Assembly: GCF_034313845.1 (NCBI RefSeq)
Contig: NZ_JAVIWN010000003.1
Source of the DNA: Actimicrobium sp034313845
GTDB taxonomy: Bacteria; Pseudomonadota; Gammaproteobacteria; Burkholderiales; Burkholderiaceae_D
Strand: one strand, 5' to 3'
Length of the DNA stretch: 64,000 nucleotides
A program made the position numbers and the translations under genes. This document shows positions 46,378-56,260 of this stretch, one piece after another. The first letter of the stretch is position 1. Every line of letters starts with the position of its first letter. Below the pieces are notes generated by a model. The model was not told where the DNA came from. It searched no databases and saw only the letters and a list, made by a program, of their open reading frames with translations.

Positions 46378-47553
46378 ATGGAAACGAACCGCTTGCAGCC
46401 CTCGGCTGAACTGATGGCGATGATCGAACGACTGGTTGGATTCCCGACCGTCTCGCGCGATTCCAATCTCGGACTGATCGAATGGGTCCGCGATTACCTC
46501 GCTGGCATGGGCGTCACATCGCGACTGACCTATGACTCGACCGGCAAGAAAGCCAACCTGTTCGCCACGGTGGGCGAGGGCAGTCGCGCCGGGCTGGTCC
46601 TGTCGGGTCACACCGACGTGGTACCGGTCGATGGCCAGATCTGGGATACCGATCCGTTCAAGGCGACCGTCGTCGGCGATAAGTTATATGGCCGTGGTAC
46701 CGCCGACATGAAAGGCTTCATTGCCAACGCCTTGCTGCTGGTGCCGAAATACCTCGCCGCAAAAACCGACGCGCCGCTGCATATCGCGTTGTCGTATGAC
46801 GAAGAAGTCGGTTGCATCGGCGTGCGCAGCCTGATCCGGGACCTGACCGAAATGGGTCTGAAAACCGCCGGCTGCATCGTCGGCGAACCGACCATGATGC
46901 AGCCGATCATTGCGCACAAGGGCACCCATCGTTTCCGTTGCTGCATTACCGGACGCGAAGCGCATTCAAGCTACACCACGCAGGGCGTCAATTCGATCGA
47001 ATACGCGGCGCGCATCATCGTCTACATTCGCCAGATGGCCGACCGGCTGGCGCAGCTGGAGACGCGTGACTATGCGTTCACGGTACCGTTCACGACCCTG
47101 CAAACCGGCACCATCAAGGGCGGTATTGCCTCGAACATCGTGCCGAAAGATTGCGAGTTCAATTTCGAGGCGCGCACGATGCCGGGTGCATCGGCAGACC
47201 GGATGTATCAGGAAATCCAGGACTTCGCCGCGACGCTGCTGCCCGAAATGCTGCGGGTCGAGCCGAACGCCGTGATCGCGTTCGAGATGCTGGCCAGTGC
47301 CCCCGGCATGAGTGCCGAAGAAAGCGATGCGATTGTTCAACTGGCGGTTGGCTTGTCACGCAACAAACCGAACGGTGCGGTGTCGTATGGCACCGAGGCA
47401 GGCTTGTTTCATCAGGCCGGTATCCCGTCGGTCATTTGCGGTCCTGGTGATATCGAACAGGCGCATCGGCCCAATGAATTCGTCGCCCTCGAACAGCTCG
47501 CGCAATGCGAGCAATTCATGACGCGGCTAGTGGAAACGGAAGCGTCACGGTAA
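46378..47553 (+). CDS. M20 family deacylase, ArgE / N-acetylornithine deacetylase type
   Basis: This is a 391-aa zinc hydrolase of the M20A group. Motifs: SGHTDVVPVDGQ, YGRGTADMKGFIAN with bridging Asp, SYDEEVGCIGVRSLI with the catalytic Glu-Glu, GEPTMMQP, and YGTEAGLFHQAGIPSVICGPGD. Homologues are annotated as ArgE, but in an operon with a peptide-type importer it more likely deacylates the imported compound. It is the last gene of the unit, 20 bases after the second ATPase. Confidence 0.88.
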   Translation: METNRLQPSAELMAMIERLVGFPTVSRDSNLGLIEWVRDYLAGMGVTSRLTYDSTGKKANLFATVGEGSRAGLVLSGHTDVVPVDGQIWDTDPFKATVVGDKLYGRGTADMKGFIANALLLVPKYLAAKTDAPLHIALSYDEEVGCIGVRSLIRDLTEMGLKTAGCIVGEPTMMQPIIAHKGTHRFRCCITGREAHSSYTTQGVNSIEYAARIIVYIRQMADRLAQLETRDYAFTVPFTTLQTGTIKGGIASNIVPKDCEFNFEARTMPGASADRMYQEIQDFAATLLPEMLRVEPNAVIAFEMLASAPGMSAEESDAIVQLAVGLSRNKPNGAVSYGTEAGLFHQAGIPSVICGPGDIEQAHRPNEFVALEQLAQCEQFMTRLVETEASR

Positions 47554-47802
47554 GCCGGAAAGGGTGGCTCGCTGGTGGCCACCGATCGCCTGAATCCAAC
47601 GGCATCGACTGACTTGCCGCACTACCATCGCATTCGATAACAAACTGATCACGGCTCGCAGCCGCACCGACAAATATTTGCAAACGGGTGCGGCGCGGGG
47701 CTCCCGCATCGCGCTTTCTGCGCTTATGATGCTTCAAACAGGCAACGCCGCAACGGCTTCTCTGGTGCGCGGCGACCACCTAACTGCTTACTGGAAACAC
47801 CG

Positions 47803-49872
47803 ATGACCATCACCACCGTGCGTGCGGTTTGTCCGCATGATTGCCCCGATACCTGCGCGTTGCTGGTGACTGTTGATGCCGGAGTGGCGACCGCCGTGCG
47901 CGGTGATCCCGATCATCCGACCACCGCCGGCGTGCTGTGTACCAAGGTCGCGCGTTATACCGAACGTACCTACCATGCTGACCGCCTGCTGACTCCGCTC
48001 AAACGCATCGGCAAGAAAGGCGAAGGCAAGTTTGAGCGCATCAGCTGGGACGAGGCCATCACCACCATTGCCTTGCGTCTCGGTGCCATTGCCGCGACCG
48101 ATCCGCAAGCGATCGTGCCTTACAGTTACGCGGGCACGATGGGACTGGTACAGGGCGAGGCAATGGCATCGCGTTTTTTCAATGTGCTGGGCGCGTCGCA
48201 ACTGCATCGTTCCATCTGCGCCTCGGCCGGTGGCACCGGTTACACCTACACCATCGGCAAGCGGATCGGTACCGATCCCGAGCAATTCCAGAACGCGAAA
48301 CTGATCCTGATCTGGGGCGGCAATCCGATCGCGTCGAACCTGCATCTGTGGATGCGCGTGCAGGAAGCCAAGCGGCGTGGCGCGAAAGTGATCGCGATTG
48401 ATCCGTACCGTTCGCTGACCGCCGAAAAATGCCAGCAGCATATCGCGCTGTTGCCCGGCACCGATGCCGCACTGGCGCTGGGCATGATGCAGGTCTTGAT
48501 TGCAGATGATTTGATTGATCACGATTATGTTGCGCGTCATACAACCGGCTTCGAGGAATTAAAAGTCCGTGCAGCCGAATGGCCACCCGAACGCGTCGCG
48601 ACCACGTGCGGCATCAGCGCCGAGGAAGTCATCACGTTGGCGCGCGAATACGGACAGGCTGCATTGCGCGGCGAGGGCGTCGCGATCCGGGTCAACTATG
48701 GCTTGCAGCGCGTGCATGGCGGCGGCATGGCAGTGCGCAATATTGCCTGCTTGCCGGCGCTGGTGGGCGCGTGGCGCAATGCGGCCGGAGGCATCTTGCT
48801 GTCGACTTCGGACAGCTTCGCAAAGAACAAGCAGGCGCTCGAGCGTCCCGATCTGGCCCGGCCTGTGCGTACCATCAACATGTGTTCGATCGGCGATGAT
48901 TTGCTGCGCGAGGCGTCACCCGAGTTTGGCCCGAAAATCGCCGCGCTGATTGTCTACAACTCGAATCCGGTGGCGGTCGCACCGGAGTCCGGCAAGGTCA
49001 TGCAGGGGTTTGCACGCGAGGATTTGTTTACTGTCGTGCTCGAGCACTTCCAGACCGATACGGCGGACTACGCCGACATCGTCCTGCCGGCCACGACGCA
49101 GCTCGAACATGTCGACATCCACGCAACCTACGGCCATCTGTACATGATGGCCAACAATGCCGCGATTGCGCCGATGGGCGAGGCCAAACCGAATACCGAA
49201 TTTTTCCGCTTGCTGGCCGCGCGCATGGGTTTCGATGATCCGTGCCTGAGCGAGAGCGACGAGACGATTGCCGCCAGCGCGTTCGACAAGAGCAACCCGC
49301 GTGCGGTGCATTTCGACTGGGAGAGCCTCAAGCGCACCGGCTGGCAAAAGCTGGCAGTGCCCGATGCGCCGTTTGCCGATGGCGGTTTCGAGACACCGTC
49401 GGGCAAGTGCGAGTTCTATTCCGCGCAGATGCTGGCCGATGGTTTTGATCCCCTCCCGGCGTATATCCCGCCGTACGAATCGGTCGCCAGCAATGCCTCG
49501 CTGGGGAGCAAATATCCGCTGGCGATGATCTCGCCACCGGCGCGCAATTTCCTCAATTCGAGCTTCGTCAATGTTGCCAGCTTGCGTGCGACCGAAGGCG
49601 AGCCGCATCTGGATATCCATCCCGAGGATGCCGCCCGGCGCGCGATCGGCGACGGTGACACGGTACGGATTTTTAATGATCGCGGCAGTTTTGAAGCGAA
49701 GGCGCGCGTGACGGACCGGGCCCGCAAAGGGCTGGTAGTCGGCTTGTCGATCTGGTGGAAAAAAATGGCGGCCGATGGCAAGAACGCCAATGAAGTAACC
49801 AGCCAGCGTCTGACGGACATGGCAGGCGGAGCGACTTTTTACGACGTACTGGTCGAGGTCGAAAAAAAGTGA
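47803..49872 (+). CDS. Molybdopterin oxidoreductase (DMSO reductase superfamily)
   Basis: This is a 689-aa single-subunit bis-MGD enzyme. The N-terminal 4Fe-4S site is CPHDCPDTC (Cys10, 14, 18) plus the Cys in GVLCTK near 47. Mo-cofactor segments are ICASAGGTGYTY, ILIWGGNPIASN, VIAIDPYRSLTA, LPGTDAALALGMM and the C-terminal molydopterin-dinucleotide domain (ISPPARNFLNSSFVN, IHPEDAARRAIGDGD, VRIFNDRGSF). There is no Tat signal, so it is cytoplasmic. Relatives are annotated loosely as formate dehydrogenase or anaerobic dehydrogenase; substrate and partner are unknown. Confidence 0.88.
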   Translation: MTITTVRAVCPHDCPDTCALLVTVDAGVATAVRGDPDHPTTAGVLCTKVARYTERTYHADRLLTPLKRIGKKGEGKFERISWDEAITTIALRLGAIAATDPQAIVPYSYAGTMGLVQGEAMASRFFNVLGASQLHRSICASAGGTGYTYTIGKRIGTDPEQFQNAKLILIWGGNPIASNLHLWMRVQEAKRRGAKVIAIDPYRSLTAEKCQQHIALLPGTDAALALGMMQVLIADDLIDHDYVARHTTGFEELKVRAAEWPPERVATTCGISAEEVITLAREYGQAALRGEGVAIRVNYGLQRVHGGGMAVRNIACLPALVGAWRNAAGGILLSTSDSFAKNKQALERPDLARPVRTINMCSIGDDLLREASPEFGPKIAALIVYNSNPVAVAPESGKVMQGFAREDLFTVVLEHFQTDTADYADIVLPATTQLEHVDIHATYGHLYMMANNAAIAPMGEAKPNTEFFRLLAARMGFDDPCLSESDETIAASAFDKSNPRAVHFDWESLKRTGWQKLAVPDAPFADGGFETPSGKCEFYSAQMLADGFDPLPAYIPPYESVASNASLGSKYPLAMISPPARNFLNSSFVNVASLRATEGEPHLDIHPEDAARRAIGDGDTVRIFNDRGSFEAKARVTDRARKGLVVGLSIWWKKMAADGKNANEVTSQRLTDMAGGATFYDVLVEVEKK

Positions 49873-49902
49873 CGTGATATTCCATGCAGGTGAAAGACGA
49901 TC

Positions 49903-50985
49903 ATGAAATGGCACACGGTGACAACGGTAGCAACAACGATCTTGCTGGCCAGCGGTTGTGCCCAGATCGATTATTACTATCAGGCGGCGCAGGGCCAGTT
50001 TGCGCTGCTGTCCGATGCCCGCCCGATTGATGACTGGCTGGCCGATCCCGAGGTCGGAGAAAAGCTCAAGGCACGTCTGACCAAGGTGCGCGACATTCGC
50101 CGTTACGCCGCACGCGAACTGGGCCTGCCGGACAACAACAGCTATACCAATTACGCCGATGTCAAGCGGCCCTACGTGTTGTGGAATGTGGTGGCCACGC
50201 CGGAGTTGTCGATGCAGCCGGCGCAATGGTGTTTCCCGATTGCGGGCTGTGTCAACTACCGTGGCTACTACAACAAGCAGGAAGCGCTCGACTATGCGGC
50301 GGTTTTGCGCCAGGCCGGCTACGACGTGCAGATGTCGGGCGTGGCGGCGTACTCGACACTGGGCTGGTTCAATGATCCGGTGCTGTCGACCTTCATCCAG
50401 TATCCCGATGGCGAACTGGCACGGCTGGTATTCCATGAGCTGGCACATCAGGTCGCCTACGCGCGCAACGATACCCAGTTCAATGAATCGTTCGCGACCA
50501 CCGTCGAGGAACTCGGTGTCGAGCGCTGGATGGCGGCACATGGCGACGAAGCGATGCGCGAAAATTTCGTGGTCTTCGATGGGCGCAAGCGTGATTTTCT
50601 CGGCTTGCTGCTCAAGTATCGCAAGCAGCTGGTGGCCAACTATGCCCGCCCGGTCAGTGATCGCGACAAGCGCAGTGAAAAGAAAAGACTATTCGCTGCG
50701 CTGAAGGACGAGTACCTGGTCCTGAAAACCGCCTGGGGTGGTTACGCCGGTTATGACCGCTGGTTTGCCGAGCCACTGTCGAATGCGCATCTGGCTTCAG
50801 TGGCGTCGTACCACGATTACGTGCCGGCATTTCGTGCGCTGATGACCGAGCAAAAATCGCTGGGAAAATTCTATACGTCGGTTCGCAAGATGGCTGCGCT
50901 GGAGCCGGCGCAGCGCAACATGCAGCTGGCCCAATTGACGCGCAATGCGTCGCTGGCGTCAGTCGATGCTTCGGTCAAGCGCTGA
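49903..50985 (+). CDS. Putative lipoprotein aminopeptidase (DUF2265-type)
   Basis: This is a 360-aa protein with signal peptide and lipobox LASGC (lipidated Cys19). A zinc-metallopeptidase motif HELAHQ lies near 178, in RLVFHELAHQVAYARND, followed by a Glu in NESFATTVEELG. The domain order matches the family annotated as predicted aminopeptidase, of unknown substrate. It is anchored to the inner or outer membrane facing the periplasm. It lies 30 bases after the molybdenum enzyme gene, though a shared function is not evident. Confidence 0.87.
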   Translation: MKWHTVTTVATTILLASGCAQIDYYYQAAQGQFALLSDARPIDDWLADPEVGEKLKARLTKVRDIRRYAARELGLPDNNSYTNYADVKRPYVLWNVVATPELSMQPAQWCFPIAGCVNYRGYYNKQEALDYAAVLRQAGYDVQMSGVAAYSTLGWFNDPVLSTFIQYPDGELARLVFHELAHQVAYARNDTQFNESFATTVEELGVERWMAAHGDEAMRENFVVFDGRKRDFLGLLLKYRKQLVANYARPVSDRDKRSEKKRLFAALKDEYLVLKTAWGGYAGYDRWFAEPLSNAHLASVASYHDYVPAFRALMTEQKSLGKFYTSVRKMAALEPAQRNMQLAQLTRNASLASVDASVKR

Positions 50986-51184
50986 ACGACGCGCCAAAAT
51001 CTGTCGCCGCAGCGTGGCCGATGGAGCGCTGCCGTGAGACTGTCCGGTAGAAGGGTTGCTCGGATAGTACGCAAAAAGCTTGCGCCCGGGAGTCCTGCCC
51101 GATAGCATCAGCAATTAATAGAACGAGCGTTCCTATTTTTTTTGCCGGGAATCGGATCATAACAATCAGAGACAGAGGTGGACC

Positions 51185-52867
51185 ATGGATAAGATTTGGC
51201 TCAAGTCGTACCCGCAAGGCGTTCCTGCAGAAATCGACTACACGCAATACCGCTCACTGGTGCACTTGCTCGAAGAAGCATTCGCCAAATATGCCGACCG
51301 CAATGCCTACGTCTGCATGGACAAATTCCTGACTTATGCCGAGCTCGATGCGATGTCGAAAAAACTGGGCGCGTGGCTGCAAGGCAAAGGACTCAAAAAA
51401 GGCGCACGCGTGGCTATCATGATGCCCAACGTGCTGCAGTATCCGGTGGCGATTGCAGCGATCTTGCGAGCCGGTTATACCGTGGTCAATGTCAATCCGC
51501 TCTACACCCCGCGTGAACTCGAACATCAGCTCAATGACTCGGGTGCCGAAGCCATCATCATCCTTGAAAATTTTGCGACGACACTCGAACACGTGCTGTC
51601 GAAGACGCGTGTCAAACATATTGTCGTGGCCAGCATGGGCGATCTGCTCGGATTGGTGAAGGGGAGTATCGTCAATTTCGTGGTCCGCAATGTCAAGAAA
51701 ATGGTGCCTGCGTTTTCGTTGCCGAATGCGATCTCGTTCAAGCAGGCCGTCGCCGAGGGTGCCGCGATCGCGCTCAAGCCGGTCGAGCTCGGACATGATG
51801 ACGTCGCTTTCCTGCAGTACACCGGCGGCACCACCGGCGTGTCGAAAGGTGCCACGCTCAGCCATCGCAACGTGATTGCCAATGTCCTGCAAAGCGAAGC
51901 ATGGGCGCAGCCCGCGCTGAACCGCGAGCCGAGAATCGAAAAGCTGACCATCGTCTGCGCACTGCCGCTCTATCATATTTTTGCGCTGACCTCGTGTTGC
52001 CTGATGGGGACTCGCCTCGGTAGCATGAACATCCTGATTCCGAATCCGCGCGACATGCCGGGTTTCATCAAGACGCTGACCAAGTTCAAGATCAACATGC
52101 TGCCGGCGGTCAACACGCTGTACAACGGCTTGCTGAACAACCCCGACTTTGCCGCCGTCGATTTCTCGATGCTGAAGGTGTGCAACGGCGGCGGGATGGC
52201 GGTCCAGAAAGCCGTGGCCGACAAGTGGTTCAAGCTGACCGGTTGTCCGATTGTCGAAGGCTATGGCTTGTCCGAAACGGCACCGGTGGCCACCTGCAAT
52301 CCGTCGGACTCGGCGGCGTTCACCGGCACCATCGGCTTGCCGGTGCCGTCGACCGACATCGTCATTCTTGATGATAACGGTGTCGTCGTGGCGCTCGGTC
52401 AGCCTGGTGAAATCGCGATACGCGGTCCGCAGGTCATGGCTGGTTACTGGAACAATCCTGGCGAAACCGCGAAGGTCATGACGGCCGATGGCTTCTTCAA
52501 GTCGGGAGACATCGGGATCATGGATGAGCGCGGATTCATCAAGATCGTCGATCGGAAGAAAGACATGATCCTGGTCTCCGGATTCAATGTCTATCCGAAT
52601 GAAATCGAGGGCGTACTCGCCATGCATCCGGGTGTGCTCGAAAGCGCCTGCGTCGGTGTCCCTGACGAGCATTCCGGCGAAGCGGTCAAGCTCTACGTGG
52701 TGCGCAAGGACCCGACGCTGACGGTCGAGCAGCTGATGGAATACTGCAAGGAAAATTTCACGGCTTACAAGAAACCCAAGTACATCGAGTTCCGAACCGA
52801 TCTGCCCAAGACCAATGTCGGCAAGATCTTGCGACGCGAATTGCGCGACGAAAAAAAGACAGCATGA
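51185..52867 (+). CDS. fadD: Long-chain fatty acid-CoA ligase
   Basis: This is a 560-aa AMP-forming acyl-CoA synthetase that activates fatty acids for beta-oxidation. The P-loop is YTGGTTGVSKGATLSH near 215-230; the adenylate motifs are GYGLSETAPVATCNP, DGFFKSGDIGIMDERGFIKIVDRKKD and the C-terminal PKTNVGKILRREL with the catalytic Lys. The N-terminus (WLKSYPQGVPAEID) is the FadD type. It ends with an intrinsic terminator and has a promoter region of 200 bases upstream. Confidence 0.95.
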   Translation: MDKIWLKSYPQGVPAEIDYTQYRSLVHLLEEAFAKYADRNAYVCMDKFLTYAELDAMSKKLGAWLQGKGLKKGARVAIMMPNVLQYPVAIAAILRAGYTVVNVNPLYTPRELEHQLNDSGAEAIIILENFATTLEHVLSKTRVKHIVVASMGDLLGLVKGSIVNFVVRNVKKMVPAFSLPNAISFKQAVAEGAAIALKPVELGHDDVAFLQYTGGTTGVSKGATLSHRNVIANVLQSEAWAQPALNREPRIEKLTIVCALPLYHIFALTSCCLMGTRLGSMNILIPNPRDMPGFIKTLTKFKINMLPAVNTLYNGLLNNPDFAAVDFSMLKVCNGGGMAVQKAVADKWFKLTGCPIVEGYGLSETAPVATCNPSDSAAFTGTIGLPVPSTDIVILDDNGVVVALGQPGEIAIRGPQVMAGYWNNPGETAKVMTADGFFKSGDIGIMDERGFIKIVDRKKDMILVSGFNVYPNEIEGVLAMHPGVLESACVGVPDEHSGEAVKLYVVRKDPTLTVEQLMEYCKENFTAYKKPKYIEFRTDLPKTNVGKILRRELRDEKKTA

Positions 52868-52899
52868 GTTGATCATGCTGTCGTGTTCGTAGCGTGCTG

Positions 52900-52924
52900 G
52901 CCGCCCATTGAGGGCGGCTTTTTT
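52900..52924 (+). terminator. Terminator of fadD
   Basis: A 7-bp GC stem (gccgccc / gggcggc, loop attga) is followed by six T's, overlapping the last codon of the convergent thioesterase gene. Confidence 0.92.
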
Positions 52925-53330
52925 ATTCTGTCAGTGGTGGCAATTGTCGCGGCTTGCGATCGGCGCCGGTGGCGACATAGGTCAGTGTGGCTTCGGTGAC
53001 CTTGACGGTATCGGCTTGCAGCCGGTTGCGTTCGGCGAAGACTTCGACATTCACGGTGATCGAGGTGTTGCCGACCTTGACGATCTCGGCATAAAACGAC
53101 AGCAGGTCGCCGACGAATACCGGGTTCTTGAACAGGAACGAATTGACGGCGATGGTGGCGACCCGGCCATTGGCGCGGCGTGTGGCCGGCAACGAACCGG
53201 CGATGTCGACCTGCGACATGATCCAGCCGCCAAATACGTCGCCATAGACGTTGGCATCGGAGGGCATCGGCAGCATCCGTAGTACCGGCATTTTTCCTTC
53301 GGGCAGTGCGTTATCGTTGGTCTTCGTCAT
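52923..53330 (-). CDS. Acyl-CoA thioesterase (YciA-type hotdog fold)
   Basis: This is a 135-aa hotdog-fold thioesterase starting at ATG 53330; the longer frame upstream is not conserved. Landmarks are LPMPSDANVYGDVFGGWIMSQVDIAG, with the catalytic Asp of the hexameric YciA/BACH group, and VNSFLFKNPVFVGDLLSFYA. It hydrolyses acyl-CoAs. Convergent with fadD, it may balance CoA-ester pools. It is divergent from the Atm1-type exporter 61 bases away. Confidence 0.92.
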   Translation of the reverse strand: MTKTNDNALPEGKMPVLRMLPMPSDANVYGDVFGGWIMSQVDIAGSLPATRRANGRVATIAVNSFLFKNPVFVGDLLSFYAEIVKVGNTSITVNVEVFAERNRLQADTVKVTEATLTYVATGADRKPRQLPPLTE

Positions 53331-53391
53331 GATGTTTTCCTTTATCCCGCTACAATCCGTGCAGCATAAACTAATCTGATCCGATCCTTCC

Positions 53392-55245
53392 ATGCGTAAT
53401 CACTCCGTAGCTCCTCCGGTCGCCGCCGCCAATCAGGCAACGCGTAATGACTGGACCACCATCAAAACCCTGGTTCCTTATTTGTGGACTTACAAATGGC
53501 GGGTCTTGCTGGCGCTTGGCTGTCTGATCGGTGCCAAGATGGCCAACGTCGGCGTGCCGTTACTGCTCAAAAAGCTGGTCGATCAATTGACGGTGACGGT
53601 GTCGCATCCGCAAGCGGCGCTGATTCTGCCGCTGGGTTTGCTGGTGGCTTATGGCGCATTGCGTCTGTCGACCACGTTGTTTACCGAATTGCGCGAATTT
53701 GTTTTTGCGAAAGTCACGCAGCGCGCGGTACGCACGATCGCGCTGAAAGTATTCCGGCATCTGCATTCGCTGTCGCTGCGCTTCCATCTGAACCGACAGA
53801 CTGGTGGGATGACACGCGACATCGAACGCGGCACACGCGGGATTTCGTCGCTTGTGTCGTACACGCTGTTCAGTATCTTGCCAACGCTGATCGAAATCAC
53901 GCTGGTGATCGGCTATCTGGCGCTGCATTACGACGTCTGGTTTTCGGTCATCACGGCCGTCGCGCTGGTGGTGTATATCGTCTTCACAATTAGTGTCACC
54001 GAGTGGCGCACGCATTTTCGCCGCACGATGAACGACCTCGATTCGAAGGCCAGCACCAAGGCCATCGACTCGCTGATCAACTTCGAGACCGTCAAGTATT
54101 TTGGTAACGAGGATTACGAAGCCAGTCGCTACGATGACGGCTTGCGGCGCTACGAAGGTGCGGCCGTGAAGTCGCAGACGTCGCTGTCGGTACTCAACAC
54201 AGGTCAGTCGGTGATCATCGCCACGGCCGTGACACTCATCCTGTGGCGCGCCACGCAAGGCGTGATCGACAAGACCATGACACTGGGCGACCTGGTGCTG
54301 GTGAATGCCTTCATGATCCAGTTGTATATCCCGTTGAATTTTCTGGGTGTGCTGTATCGCGAGATCAAGCAAAGTCTGGCCGACATGGAGCGGCTGTTTC
54401 TGCTGCTCGACCAGAACCGCGAAGTGGCGGATGCGACTGATGCGACCGTGCTTGCAACACCGGCGGCCGAAGTCCGTTTTTCGCACGTCGATTTCAGTTA
54501 TGAAACCAACCGCCAGATTCTGTTTGATGTCGATTTCACGATTGCGGCGGGCACGACGACGGCTGTCGTTGGCCACAGCGGATCAGGCAAGTCGACGCTG
54601 GCGCGCTTGCTGTTCCGCTTCTACGACGTCAATGCCGGCGCGATTACGATCGATGGTCAGGATGTGCGCAACGTCACACAGGCTTCGCTGCGGCATGCGA
54701 TCGGTATCGTGCCGCAAGACACGGTGCTGTTCAATGACACGATCGAATACAACATCGCCTATGGCAAGACAGGTGCCACCAAAGACGACGTGATTGCCGC
54801 AGCGCGTACGGCCTACATCCATGATTTCATCGCTTCGTTGCCGGATGGTTATGCCACGATGGTTGGCGAGCGCGGACTGAAATTGTCGGGTGGGGAGAAG
54901 CAGCGCGTGGCGATTGCCCGCGCGGTACTGAAAGATCCTGCGCTGCTGATTTTCGACGAAGCCACCTCGGCACTGGATTCAAAAGCCGAACAGGCGATCC
55001 AGACCCAGCTCAAGGATATCGCCCGCAATCGTACGACGCTGGTGATCGCGCATCGGCTCTCGACCATCGCCGATGCGGCACAGATCCTGGTACTCGACCA
55101 GGGGCGCATCATCGAACGGGGCACGCATGCCAGCCTGCTGGCAGCTGGCGGTGCGTATTCCCTGATGTGGGAGCGGCAGCAGGCGAGGGTAGACCAGGAC
55201 GGCGTGCCCGTCGTGATGGGCAGCCCGGTTACCGTCCAGGCGTAA
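53392..55245 (+). CDS. Atm1/HMT1-type ABC transporter (permease-ATPase fusion)
   Basis: This is a 617-aa half-transporter. Six membrane helices (about 40-340) include the Atm1-specific motif NFETVKYFGNEDYEASRYDD. The C-terminal ATPase domain has Walker A GHSGSGKST, signature LSGGEKQRVAIARAV, Walker B LLIFDEATSALDS and the switch His in IAHRLSTIADAA. Family members such as NaAtm1 and mitochondrial Atm1 export glutathione derivatives linked to iron-sulfur or heavy metal homeostasis. It works as a homodimer in the inner membrane. Confidence 0.94.
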   Translation: MRNHSVAPPVAAANQATRNDWTTIKTLVPYLWTYKWRVLLALGCLIGAKMANVGVPLLLKKLVDQLTVTVSHPQAALILPLGLLVAYGALRLSTTLFTELREFVFAKVTQRAVRTIALKVFRHLHSLSLRFHLNRQTGGMTRDIERGTRGISSLVSYTLFSILPTLIEITLVIGYLALHYDVWFSVITAVALVVYIVFTISVTEWRTHFRRTMNDLDSKASTKAIDSLINFETVKYFGNEDYEASRYDDGLRRYEGAAVKSQTSLSVLNTGQSVIIATAVTLILWRATQGVIDKTMTLGDLVLVNAFMIQLYIPLNFLGVLYREIKQSLADMERLFLLLDQNREVADATDATVLATPAAEVRFSHVDFSYETNRQILFDVDFTIAAGTTTAVVGHSGSGKSTLARLLFRFYDVNAGAITIDGQDVRNVTQASLRHAIGIVPQDTVLFNDTIEYNIAYGKTGATKDDVIAAARTAYIHDFIASLPDGYATMVGERGLKLSGGEKQRVAIARAVLKDPALLIFDEATSALDSKAEQAIQTQLKDIARNRTTLVIAHRLSTIADAAQILVLDQGRIIERGTHASLLAAGGAYSLMWERQQARVDQDGVPVVMGSPVTVQA

Positions 55246-55285
55246 TTGCTTTACCTGCGCCCGCGAAGCCGACTAACATCATCTG

Positions 55286-56260
55286 ATGGAAACTAAATGG
55301 CTTGAAGATTTTTTGTCGCTGGCAGAAACCCGCAGTTTCAGCCGTTCGGCGCAATTGCGCCACGTGACGCAACCGGCATTTTCGCGACGCATCCAATCCC
55401 TTGAAGCCTGGTTAGGCGCTGATCTGATCGACCGTACTTCGTATCCGACACGGCTGACGCCAGCCGGGGAAATTTTTTACGAGCAAGCAATGGACATGCT
55501 GGGGCAGATCAACAACGCCCGGGCGCTCTTGCGCGGCAAGCGGCCAGCCGCGCAAACCACGGTGGATTTCGCCGTGCCGCACACCTTATCGCTGACCTAC
55601 ATGCCGAAATGGATGACGGCGCTGGATGTCGATTTCGGTCCGATCAATACCCGCTTGATGGCTCTCAATGTGCATGACGCCGTGATGAGTATGGTGGAAG
55701 GCGGTTGCGACCTGCTGTTGTGCTATCACCATCCGCGCCAGCCAGTGCAACTCGATTCCGGTCGTTACGACATGCTGGTGCTGGGTAGCGAATCGCTGCG
55801 TCCTTACGCCCGCTGTAATCGCGCCGGCGTTCCCGACTTTGTCTTGCCGGGCAGCGCACTCAGACCTTTGCCGTTTTTGTCGTACACGTCCAACGCGTAT
55901 CTGGGACGCATGGTCGAACTGATTCTGGCCGATGCGAAACACCCATTGCATTTGCAAAAATGCTACGAAACTGACATGGCCGAGGGGTTGAAAATGATGG
56001 CTCTGGAAGGGCGCGGTGTCGTGTTCCTGCCGGAATCCTCGGTGACGCGCGAGCTGCGGCAAAAGCAACTGGCGCGCGCGGATAGCGACCAGCCAGAGTG
56101 GCAAGTCGAGATGGAAATCCGGTTATACCGCGAAAAACCGTCGGTCGGTCGTCCCGGCAAGCCACTGGTCGGCCGGTTGTGGGACTATCTGGTCGCGCAG
56201 CAGGCGCTGACCGATAAACCGGCAGGCAGGAAGCGCGGTGTGAAAAAAATCCCGACTTGA
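55286..56260 (+). CDS. LysR-family regulator, HypT-like
   Basis: This is a 324-aa LysR-type regulator. The N-terminal METKWLEDFLSLAETRSFSR and HVTQPAFSRRIQSLEAWLGA closely resemble E. coli HypT (YjiE), whose domain starts ETKWLYDFL. The effector domain spans about 90-300. HypT responds to hypochlorite through methionine oxidation; this protein has a basic C-terminal tail (AGRKRGVKKIPT) that E. coli HypT lacks. In Burkholderiales such regulators often precede amino acid or dicarboxylate transporters, as with the glt operon 460 bases downstream. The effector is unknown. Confidence 0.85.
   Translation: METKWLEDFLSLAETRSFSRSAQLRHVTQPAFSRRIQSLEAWLGADLIDRTSYPTRLTPAGEIFYEQAMDMLGQINNARALLRGKRPAAQTTVDFAVPHTLSLTYMPKWMTALDVDFGPINTRLMALNVHDAVMSMVEGGCDLLLCYHHPRQPVQLDSGRYDMLVLGSESLRPYARCNRAGVPDFVLPGSALRPLPFLSYTSNAYLGRMVELILADAKHPLHLQKCYETDMAEGLKMMALEGRGVVFLPESSVTRELRQKQLARADSDQPEWQVEMEIRLYREKPSVGRPGKPLVGRLWDYLVAQQALTDKPAGRKRGVKKIPT

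Noticed and set aside
48916..50541. A 541-codon open frame on the minus strand
   Set aside because: It lies antisense to the molybdopterin oxidoreductase and aminopeptidase genes; its product is Arg/His-rich shadow sequence with no domain.
51254..52876. A 540-codon frame on the minus strand
   Set aside because: Antisense shadow of fadD, caused by the strong third-position GC bias.
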